From Phymatolithon calcareum (Eukaryota > Rhodophyta > Florideophyceae > Hapalidiales), in assembly GCA_977006965.1 (NCBI GenBank), contig OZ345363.1, positions 186,001 to 250,000 on the forward strand: 64,000 nt of DNA, given 5' to 3'. Position numbers and translations under genes: made by a program. Below the pieces are notes generated by a model, which made no database searches, was not told the DNA's origin, and saw only the letters and a program-made list of their open reading frames with translations. Below, one piece after another: positions 44,211 to 53,404 of this stretch. The first letter of the stretch is position 1. Each line of letters starts with the position of its first letter.

Positions 44211-45002
44211 TGCGTAGCTCACTAAAATGCACCGCCAGAAAGGCACAAGACTTTTAGCGCTAGACTGCAAAACTGAGACATCAATCCTATTTGCTCGACA
44301 AGTCGAAGAGAAATAATAGTGATTTTGTTACGTATGATGTGGAGATGAAGTTCTGGCCGTTTTTCATCACTCTGTCGCAATCAATGACATGTTGCGGGTC
44401 GCCGTAAGCATGGAAACAGCCTACATATATCGGGACGAGCTTTTCAAACTCTAACATCATGTTGCTGTTCAATAGTACATCTTTTCCATTCAAAGCAAAC
44501 GAACACCACAGTGCTATACGGGCCTCTTGGAAGTCCGACAGACTCCGAAATAGAGACGAATAATTGCACGATTCAAAAGTGATCATATTTTCTTGACTTT
44601 TCGGCCGTCGATTGCCTTCGAGTGCCGCCACTATACTCAGACGCGAATGGCCCTAGAAAGAGACGACGCTCTCACGTGTGACGAAAAAAGGAACTCACCG
44701 CCCAGTGCCGGAGGCACGCGATCAACGTCTCAAATTCCTCCTCTTTCCGCATAGAAAGTGGAGGACTGACGTAAGGTATTCGCGCTTTTGCTCCAATCGA
44801 ACATTTCTGTCGGATTATGGATCTCATTTCTTGCCACAACCGCACTGCAAAGATCTGGTTTTCATGTTCCTCTTCGCATTCAGTGGTGCGTCATCCGGAC
44901 AATATCTTTCGAATCTAGTCAAGGCAAATGCACATGCAGGTGTTCACTCGTTCATTCATTTTGCCTTTTCCACTAGTGGGACTAGCAGCGATTCGAGGGC
45001 CT

Positions 45003-45656
45003 AAGTTTCTTCCATTCTATCCTATCATTAGCGAGTTTGACTGTTGCTTTCACGTCTAGTCCAGTTACGTCACCAAAGATTGATTCTGGCGTTGGTCAGA
45101 CTCCTTGTAGCAGCACCTGGTGGACCAGGCGGCGCTCGTCCATTCTAAGAATGTGCCCAAGCCCGTTCCGCCGTAGCTCTCTGGCCCGCATTACCACGTC
45201 GATGGTGGGTGTCCAGGATTCGTCGTCTATTGGTCTCTCCGGTATTCTCGATAGCATCTTAGCACTTGTTAACTTAAGTTTCTTCCGCACTGGTTCTGTC
45301 AGCTTCCGTGATCCACACTCAGGTGTGCTTACTCCCTGCAGAGTTGAAGTGACCAACGCTTCTGCTCGATATGCAGAGCGCAAAGAGCCAACACGTCCCA
45401 ATGATCGACGATTGGATATCCTCTCGTCGACTATCGTGTAGTAACGTTGGTGTGCCTTGGGTTTGAGGTCTCCGTCAGTGTCGCAAAGTCGAGGCAAGGC
45501 CAATGCACTCTCCTTGCATAGTTGGAGAGAAAAACGCTTCTGCTCTACATGCAGAATGCAAAGAGTCCGCACGTCCCACTGATCAACGATTGGATATACT
45601 CTCGTCAACTATCGTCGAGAATCGTTGGTGTGTCTTTGGGCTGCGAGTCCCCGCCA
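45003..45656 (-). pseudogene. LINE ORF2 C-terminal fragment with tandem duplication
   Basis: On the minus strand the frame reads TPTIDVVMRARELRRNGLG, HILRMDERRLVHQVLLQGV and, after a stop, VKATVKLANDRIEWKKL. This is the region downstream of the reverse transcriptase in many LINEs, where a chain of basic residues is followed by G-H-x-L-R-M-D. Upstream of it a segment of about 145 bp occurs twice with a period of 178 bp (AACGCT at 45355 and at 45533), and the copies have diverged. In-frame stops show it is dead. A GAATGAATG-type tail lies just beyond at about 44945-44965. Confidence 0.65.
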
Positions 45657-47684
45657 GTAAACCAAAGTCTTCCATATCCATAAGAGCTGAGGATGTAACC
45701 GAGTGCTCCGAGAAGAACTGTTTGTTGCTCGTTCATGCAAGATTTATCCACAAAGACTCAAGTTCGACTTCACGGACCATGTTGACGTAAGCGAGATTAG
45801 CGAAAGGATGTCAAGCTCAGAGTGTCGAGTGAAAAAGAGAATGCTGAACCCAAGTGGGGTCTACAAGCTTTTCCTTAGCTCTTGGGTCCTCGTAATAGTC
45901 CATGAACACTTCATTGTGTTCAGGGGCAACAATTATCGCGGCGGACGCCTGCTTGGCGAGACCGCTTTTCCGCTCAACATTAAGTTTCAACGTCATAGCG
46001 TACATCATGCTCTGCGCCCTATGCCATCGGCCGCACTGTGCTGGTCATCTATGAAAATGTGGGCTACTGGTATGTAGAGAGAACATATCCGAAAGGACGG
46101 TTCAAGAAGGCCGAGAAGAAATGCGCAGTGACCTTTGATGTTTGACTCACCATTCTGCACGCTAACTCCATTGTATAGCTGAAAGATTGTTTCCTGATGC
46201 GGTTCAAGATGCGCAGGGAGTTCACTGCTCTTCCGCGTGAATATACAGCTCTCTAGCCCCCTCTGCGAATGCTTGGTCTAATCCTAGCCGACACTCATGT
46301 TGATCGTTTCCATATTGATTTTCTTGTGCTGACATCATTTGACAGCGTAGGTTGCCAATATTATCTCCTTATGCTTTGTTACTTCATGTGCAATACCAGA
46401 CTCGGGCCTCACTCAAAAAATTGTAAGTAAAAAATCGACTCCAGTCCGCCCTCTGAAAAAAGGGCAAGTTGGAGATCAGTCAAACCACTTGTCGCAACGT
46501 TCTTCTCCCGCCACGTCTCCGCTCGTCATAGAAACCGCTGCGAACGCCTGGGAGATACCATCCCCCACTCACTCATCAAGTGAAAGAAGTACCTTAGACT
46601 CATCGTCGAAGGTCCCCCACGCTTTTCACCGTGTTCAACTAATCAACCTCGTTATTATAGCAATGATGTCATGGGCAAACTATGGGAAATGAGATAGTTT
46701 TCGAATCACAACTGTGCGTCGACTTGTGTTCGGCCCTTGTTTGGCCACAAAGACCACCTTAATTGGATCTCTTGGAACCGCCATCGACCGAAGATACGCG
46801 TGTTGGGCGGGAATGATGGGAATATGATGGTTTGATATTGTGCTTCGGATACCGTTCCGCGATCAAAAAACCAGCCGTGATGGCAAAACATACAGGACCT
46901 CCTTGCAGCGATCTTGTATTGCAGATTTGACAGGCTGCCGGATGGCAAATTTCTGGACTAGTTCATGAATGACCACGTCGGGTCGAGACACTGATGCAGT
47001 TGCCCCGCCTAGCACAAGAAAGCTGTCCATGAGAGAAGCTTTTAAATTGTCGTGATGGCGAACTCTAATGCGGATTCATCGTAATATAGAACACCGACAG
47101 GTTTCTCTCAGTTGTAATGACGTTGCTACTCTTTGCCGACGCGGAAATAACAAGAAGAGAGAGATCGGTACCGGAGCAACAAGCGCCTCCACATTACAAT
47201 ACAGCGCTGTATCGCTCGGGTTCTTGTCCCTCCGCAAAAGCTTGCCCATGACGTTACAACACCGAGAGAAATGTGTCGAGGGTAATGGTCTCGAGCGAGA
47301 ATGGTCTGTACCGGATCAACAAGCGCATCCGCACTCCAGTACCGATCTTTGCGGAGCGGGACTCTTTTCTGTTTCATCGAAACAGCGGCGAAGCCTTTGC
47401 CTTGAGCTAAGCTCTTACTCAAGCGATGCCTTTAGATGCCAATATCGGGGATGCTTGCACCACTCAGAGACTATGCGAACTCACAGAGCTCCAAATGTTT
47501 CTATCTGGGTAAAGTATCACAGACACTGGACGACTGTGACTAAAAACTTAAACAGACTTATGTGTAGATTTACACTGATCCGTTGCTGACAATCCCGTGG
47601 ACAGTGATCGCACTCTCGGCCATGCTCCAGACTGGCTTCACGTTAATCGCAACCTGGAAGCTTCCACGGTGAGCGAAGGGCATG

Positions 47685-47797
47685 TACTATACTGCCAGAG
47701 GACGACCGAAAGTGATGAAACCGGCGAGTGAGGTAGCCGACTCGGCTACCTCACTCGCCGGTTTCATCACTTTCGGTCGTCCTCTGGCAGTATAGTA
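47685..47797. repeat. 113-nt perfect hairpin (56-bp arms, 1-nt centre)
   Basis: The left arm 47685-47740 (starting TACTATACTGCCAGAGG, ending GGTAGCCGA) and the right arm 47742-47797 pair at all 56 positions around the single C at 47741. Pairing stops abruptly on both sides. No frame or mobile element explains it. Confidence 0.97.
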
Positions 47798-48227
47798 AGT
47801 CGACGCAGAACTGATCTGTGACATTGCTGCATTCTCGGCAACCACTATATTGAACAACTTTAGGACTGCACTGCCCCTAAATGTGCCATTGTCCTTATTT
47901 ATGCACAGGATTCAACTTCAAACACATTTCACTACCCGTTCGAGGGGTACTTCTACACGATGTGTCTGATGGGGGTGGTCGACAGTGTTGATAAGTAAAG
48001 AATATTATAATAACATTAGCAGAATATCATAGCGGAACTAATATTCCACCGCCGTCGGTTTGTTGAGACCTCATACCCAAAATTATCAATTTTGCTCTGG
48101 TTCCAATATTAGCCCAACTGGCTCTGACAATCGCCGCGCCCGACGGCGCCCTTCCCTGAACGTCTTGTTTTTGCGAAGTTTGTCCTGCGCGACCGCGACC
48201 GACAAGCCGTCTCGGGTACATCCAAGA

Positions 48228-49261
48228 ATGGAAAAGCAGGCCAGAAGCACGTTCATTGGCGTGGAAGTGACTTCGGACAAGATAGCATGGGTCGAAGCGC
48301 AAGATGAAGACGCCGCTATCATGCTTTCAAACGTACGTCCTGCACGCCCATCTCGTCCCTTTTGTGTCCTCAACCAATGCTAACAATAACTATCTTCCCC
48401 GTAATAACTCGCATTCGTTCCCTGTGACAGGCATGTCTTGTGAAAGCACCAAAAAAGAGCTCGGCGCGTGTATGTCTCGAAATTCGCTCACCGGATCCCG
48501 ATACGAACGCCGCGTCTACGTGCGCCGTCTTGTCGGCAACGGGCATGGAGACGCAAAAGCTCAGCATTATGGCAACAAGCAAAATCGGATTAACGCTGTC
48601 TGGCGCAGGTGTAAAAGGTGCTGTTGTGCATGTGGTTGGATACTCAATGCAGGCCGCGTCGGATTACATCCCCTTCTCAGACAGCGACAGCGATGACATG
48701 GAGCTTGATGATATGGAGCTCGATCTCCCGGATGCTATGAGGGCCATGTTGTCCGCGGCGACCGGTGGCGATGCGTCCTCCGAAGATGACGATGACGATA
48801 GGTCGGACGGTGACACTACTGCAGATAATATGGCCGCTCTGGAGCGTGTGAAAGGAAACGGCAAAACTTCGAGCGCGGTGAACGAGAAGGCGGTTGTGGC
48901 GAAGCGTGGCCCAACATCTTCGCAAATCAAGACGCATAAGAGCGGGCTCAAGTTTCAAGACCTGCTCGTAGGGGCAGGGAAGGAAGTCAAGAATGGTCGT
49001 AATGTTGCCGTAGAGTACGCGCTAAGGTTGGAGAACGGAAAGGTCGTGGATAAAACGCGGAAGAAGCAGCCTTTCAAGTTCAGACTGGGTATCGGAGAAT
49101 GTATCAAGGGCTTCGATATTGGCATTGCTGGCATGCGGGAGGGAGGATCACGTCATCTCGTTGTTCCAAGCGATATTGGGTACGGCAAGCAGGGAGCGCC
49201 ACCGGATATTCCGCCGAACGCGACTCTCTTTTTTGATATTAAGGTTGTCAAGGCGTGGTGA
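48228..49261 (+). CDS. Nuclear FKBP with nucleoplasmin-like domain
   Basis: This is a peptidyl-prolyl isomerase of the FKBP39/46/53 type, histone chaperones acting in the nucleus. Exon 1 (48228-48332, 35 codons) ends at a GTACGT donor. A 98-bp phase-0 intron ends in GTGACAG, and exon 2 runs from 48431 to 49261, giving 311 residues. The nucleoplasmin-like domain (1-110) begins with FIGVEVTSDK and ends near VVHVVGYSM. An acidic tract follows (about 118-165, with DSDSDDMELDD and SSEDDDDD). The FKBP domain (204-311) contains VEYALRLENGKVVD, PFKFRLGIGECIKGFDIGI, SDIGYGKQGAPPDIPPNATL and FFDIKV. The tryptophan at the floor of the FK506 pocket is Phe263, and the usual Phe before Asp242 is Val. The other pocket residues are kept, so activity is likely. 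Confidence 0.92.
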
Positions 49262-49443
49262 ATGTGTACATTAGATGGCAGTCAGTCTCCTTAACAGCAA
49301 ACTATTTTTGTTCCTCATTTCTTTTTTGCATTTCCTTAGCCTCATAACATTAGACTTCAGTACTTAACTCACATAATCGTGGATCTGCGTTACCAAAATT
49401 GCTCGTTTTTTTGAAAGTGCGAAATATGCGGATCCTGAACCTC

Positions 49444-51402
49444 CTAAACCGCAGTCCCCTTCCCCTCCGATATTTCCAATGTGGACACAGTCTTCGACGC
49501 GATATCAACCAGTCTTACTGCTGAGTTATTCGTGTCAGCGACGTAGAGGGTACTGCCATCGGACGACATAGCAAGTCCCGATGGTTCCCAAAACTCCGCC
49601 TTCTTCCCCACTCCGTCAGCGAACCCACGTTTGCCAGAGCCACAAAACGCACGGGCCACTCCATTGCGGTCCACCGTCTTGATGCTATGATTGTAGGAAT
49701 CAGCTACAAAGACAACGTCGCGTCGCTCGTCGAATAATACAGCGAGCGGATGCTGAAAGCGAGCCGAGCTGCCACGTCCGTCACGATCACCAAACGCAAA
49801 CATATTATCCGGCACAACTCCATCGCCCCCCGCCAATGTACGCGTAGGGTACATCTCGGATTTCAAGTCCACCGCTCGCACGGAACTGCTCTCACTGTCT
49901 GCGACATATATCGTCCCTGCACCAAAACTAAGATGACTCGGTTGTGCCCACAACGCAGAACGCCCTTCGCTCGAATTTTTCTCTCCCTCCCGTCCGGTGC
50001 CTGAAAATACATTCCATGCTGCCCCGCTTTTCTCGAGATCTAGACTCCACAATTGATGAATACCCGCCATTGCGACAAATAATTTCCCATCCACAACCTC
50101 CACATCCCACGGTGAGGAAAGCACTTGCAATGTACCCGCAGCACCACCCCGGTAATCAAACCCTTGCTGCCCCGTTCCTCCTATCGTTGTCACGGAACCA
50201 GAAGACAGGTTCACAGCGCGTACGGCATGATTTTCCGTGTCCGCGACGTAGAGAGTGCTGTCGTGCACGACAACACCCTGCGGTGACCGAAAGCGCGGCG
50301 AGGATCCATCGACAAAACCGGGAATCCCGTCTCCGAAAGAGCGGACGATACGACCGACCGCATCAATCTCAACCACACGATTATTATTGCTATCAGCAAC
50401 GAATAATTTTCCGTCCCCCGTCGTCGCCACTTTACCTGGATACCGCAGAGACGACCGGATACCGCCGTCTGCAAGCGAAGACGCTGTGGGACCCGCGGGA
50501 AGTGGAGTGCGGTTAAGGTCGTCGCCATAGTATTGCAACGCCGCAGTGACAAGGTTTTCCACGTCGTCAGCATGGCCTTCGCCCGTCCACACAGCGAGGA
50601 GGTTGCCACGCGGCCCGAGTAACGCGAGAGTGGGCCACGAGGTGACACCCAGCGCACGCCAGAGGGCCATGCCCCTATCATTGAGCACCGGGTGAGCAAT
50701 ATTGAGCCGGGCGGCAGCGGCGGCAATGTTGAGCGTTTCACGTTCGGCCGGGAATTTCGCAGAATGGATTCCAATGACTGCAAATCCACGCGAGCCGTCA
50801 AAACCGTGTCGGGATTCAAGTGCGGCCAGTTGCGGGAGCACATGCATGCAGTTGATGCAGCAGTAGGTGAAGAAATCGAGAAGGACCACCCGGCCCGCAA
50901 GATCGTGTTGAAGTGAGAGACGGGTGCTGTTTATCCAGTCGGCAGGCGAGGGGAATTCAGGGCATTGAAGCTCGGGACCGCGGTCGCGCCGAGCAATGAA
51001 GCTTGTGGCGTCCATGAGAGCATTGGGTGCTGTTGCTGCGGTGGCACGCAATGGGATACGGTTGCCGAAGAGAGTGTTTAGCAGACCGTTCTTGGAGAGG
51101 TAGCGCATTTGCTCGCGGGTTCGGTAGGTGAGATAGAGGGAGGCTAGCCCGGCGGAGCCGGAGAGAAGACGAAGGAGGTTGCGACGGGTGAGAGATGTTG
51201 TTGTTGATGCCGGGGGAAGAGGCAATTTTTCGTCCGGTATGGAAGTTGGTTTCGTTGCATCGTTGGTGTCCGGGACTGACATGCGTGGGGGACGAAGAGG
51301 AAGTTGTGGTTTGCATGGCGATGAAACGCTGAAGGAAGAAGATGTGGAAAAATTGACCGATTTTCGAAGAGATGCTGGAAGCGGGGAGATAAACGCAGTC
51401 AT
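49444..51402 (-). CDS. Thioredoxin-like/NHL-repeat protein, lumen-targeted
   Basis: The 652-residue product joins a thioredoxin-like fold to an NHL beta-propeller, as in animal NHLRC2 and in the lumenal half of plant SOQ1, which suppresses a slow photoprotective quenching. The leader (1-65) is rich in Ser, Thr and Pro with no acidic residues up to about 44, as in a plastid transit peptide. LTRRNLLRLLSGSAGL (71-86) then gives twin arginines plus a hydrophobic stretch, as in Tat-dependent thylakoid signals. The thioredoxin-like domain (about 148-300) has CCINC (181-185) with Cys182/Cys185 in the redox position, and WPTLALLGPRG. NHL repeats (from about 315) carry LFVADSNNNRVVEID, LYVADTENHAVRAVN, IYVADSESSSVRAVD, VFVADSYNHSIKTVD and LYVADTNNSAVRLVD. 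The HAD domain of SOQ1 is absent. The gene is convergent with FKBP, 182 bp apart. Confidence 0.88.
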   Translation of the reverse strand: MTAFISPLPASLRKSVNFSTSSSFSVSSPCKPQLPLRPPRMSVPDTNDATKPTSIPDEKLPLPPASTTTSLTRRNLLRLLSGSAGLASLYLTYRTREQMRYLSKNGLLNTLFGNRIPLRATAATAPNALMDATSFIARRDRGPELQCPEFPSPADWINSTRLSLQHDLAGRVVLLDFFTYCCINCMHVLPQLAALESRHGFDGSRGFAVIGIHSAKFPAERETLNIAAAAARLNIAHPVLNDRGMALWRALGVTSWPTLALLGPRGNLLAVWTGEGHADDVENLVTAALQYYGDDLNRTPLPAGPTASSLADGGIRSSLRYPGKVATTGDGKLFVADSNNNRVVEIDAVGRIVRSFGDGIPGFVDGSSPRFRSPQGVVVHDSTLYVADTENHAVRAVNLSSGSVTTIGGTGQQGFDYRGGAAGTLQVLSSPWDVEVVDGKLFVAMAGIHQLWSLDLEKSGAAWNVFSGTGREGEKNSSEGRSALWAQPSHLSFGAGTIYVADSESSSVRAVDLKSEMYPTRTLAGGDGVVPDNMFAFGDRDGRGSSARFQHPLAVLFDERRDVVFVADSYNHSIKTVDRNGVARAFCGSGKRGFADGVGKKAEFWEPSGLAMSSDGSTLYVADTNNSAVRLVDIASKTVSTLEISEGKGTAV

Positions 51403-51849
51403 TCTTCAATGCACCGATGGATTTATCCTTCTGCCTCAAGGCGGCTGTAGAAAGTGAATGAGGGACGAGCAAAGAAGTATTGTTAGGCTATCCATGGCAG
51501 GATTCTATGCGAGATGTTGTGCGACTGTGGCCACTGGTTTTTGAGGTGCAGGTTTGTGGACATGGGACCTCAAAATATACAAAATTAAACAAAGTGCGGA
51601 ATATTATGTAAAATTGTACTGTTCTGCACGTTGTCGGCACCGAACAGGAAGAGGTTTGGGAATTCTTTCTTTGACCACAAGTTTGAATATTCTACTCTTG
51701 GGTTGTCTCGCACTTTAGTACTTAAACCAGCCATATTAGCAGGAGCAACAGGGGAAGATTTACCGAAGCTCACTCATATTTTGTTTGAACACGAAGCTGC
51801 AGCAGCGCTCTACTTTTGCTGCAGTCACTCATGGTCCACATTCACTGAC
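51403..51849. other. Short interval before the Tc1 element
   Basis: No gene is seen. In the empty-site reconstruction, the DNA left of 51850 is what originally followed the stop codon of the LRR gene, that is, its 3' untranslated side. Confidence 0.45.
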
Positions 51850-53404
51850 TACAACCCCACGAAATTAGTTTGCGAACACCTCCTCCAATCCTTCTAGCAA
51901 CCAACAAAACGCTCTTCTAGCGCCCGTATCTATCTTTCTACAAAAAAATCCAAAACGGTTCAACTTTTACGCACTCCACGAAAGAAAAAGTATTTGCGAA
52001 CACTATTTTCCCGCGAAACAATATGCGAACGGTTGCATTTGGGCGCTCACCTGGGTCAGCCAGAAGTGGATTAATAGTGAGTTGTCCCTTCGCGCTTTTC
52101 AATAAGCTCCATGCAACGTGACGGCATGCTTTCTACGAGGTTCAGCAAACGTTCTTGGGGTATACGATCCCATGCTGACGTGATTGCATCTATCAGATCA
52201 ATAGTGTACTCGAACTGCCGAAAGTCTCCGTACACGTCACGGACAAGATCACCCCATAGATTTTCTATCGGGTTCATGTCAGGACTACGTGCAGGCCACG
52301 GCAAAACTTCGATCTGAGCGTACATAAAATACTCTTTTGTATGCTGTGCGGTGTGAGCAGGTGCATTGTCCTGCTGAAAACGCACCTGCCGCTGTAGGCT
52401 GACTCCACGAAAGGCTCTAGATGCTCCGAAAGCATCTCAACGTATCGAGCTGCGTTCACGGTTTGCTCGAGAAACACAAGTGTTGGCTTGTCGCGGGCGC
52501 AGAAGCAGCCCCAGATAGTGACTCCTTCGCCGCCTTGCTGCCGACGCTTCTGGTAGCGCTGCTGGACACGTTTGTCGGCCCAGTGATAGTTGACACCATC
52601 GGGGCCGTCCAAGGTGAACGTTTTTCGTCACTAAAAACTGTACGATGCCACAAACGCGGGTTGCTCTGCAATTGCTGTCGTGCCCATATAACACGGTTTT
52701 GCTTGTGTAGGGGAGTCAGCTCTGGTTTGCGACGCATACATGTATATGTCAAATGCACAGAGTTTTGAAGAATTTGTTGGACGCAGCGCACAGTAACGTT
52801 CAGCTGCAACTGATCGCGGAGCTTGCGAGCAGTGTTTTGTCCTTGTGATGCTGCTCGTACTATCGATCTCACTGTTGTTGAGGACAGTTTTGGTGGTCTG
52901 CCCAGTTTTTTCATCGACAAAGGCCGACTTGCACTATTCAGAACTCGATGTACAGCTGCAACGGAGCGCCCAGTGCGACTTGCGATCTGCCGAATGCTCA
53001 GTTGCTCTTTACCGAGAGCACGAATGACCGCTTTCTCGTCCGATGTTAGTTTCCGTCCACAACCCATGATGCAGTGGCGGAAAGATAGAGTTACCGTACA
53101 CGGTACTACCGTACCACGCACACTACTTATGTTTGCCCTTTTCAGAACCTATGACTGCCGTTTCGCCTTGTGGCGGGCGCACGAAGTTTTCTGTTCGCAT
53201 ATTGTTTCGCGCGAAAAAAGTGTTCGCAAATACTTTTTCTTTCGTGGAGAGCGTAAAGCTATGTCTATTTGGATTTTTTTTGGAGAAAGCTAGAGGCGGG
53301 AGCAGGATGAACTATTTTTGGCTCTATAGTGCACATAAAGGGCACTGTGTCGGTAGCTATTCACATTGGTCCAAGTGTTCGCAAACTAATTTCGTGGGGT
53401 TGTA
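51850..53404 (-). mobile_element. Tc1-type transposon with 30-bp terminal repeats
   Basis: The ends are exact 30-bp inverted repeats including the TA target duplication. The left end starts TACAACCCCACGAAATTAG and the right end finishes with its complement at 53404. The length is 1555 bp. Inside is one transposase frame set on the minus strand, broken twice. The perfect ends suggest recent movement, presumably driven by an intact relative. The insertion point is the TA of the LRR gene's TAG stop codon. Confidence 0.93.
52071..53067 (-). pseudogene. Tc1 DD34E transposase, two frameshifts
   Basis: From the ATG at 53067 the frame gives MGCGRKLTSDEK, a paired-type DNA-binding region (SIRQIASRTGRSVAAVHRVL), a basic linker (KKLGRPPKLS) and the first catalytic Asp in VFSDEK. 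A missing base near 52620 moves the frame to DGPDGVNYHWADKRVQQRY and VTIWGCFCARDKP. A second shift near 52385 brings in QQDNAPAHTA and SPDMNPIENLWGDLV. The second Asp (QQDN) and the Glu (PIEN) are 34 residues apart, the DD34E spacing of Tc1. All three catalytic residues remain, but the chain cannot be made as one protein. Confidence 0.92.

Larger units (their letters stand above)
43900..48227. other. Intergenic region with LINE remains and a long hairpin
   Basis: Contents are repeat R3 at 44098-44210, a LINE C-terminal fragment with an internal duplication at 45003-45656, a partial tandem duplication around GTACCGGAGCAACAAGCGCC (about 47167) and GTACCGGATCAACAAGCGCA (about 47310), and the 113-nt hairpin at 47685-47797. 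I found no resident gene. Confidence 0.45.
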
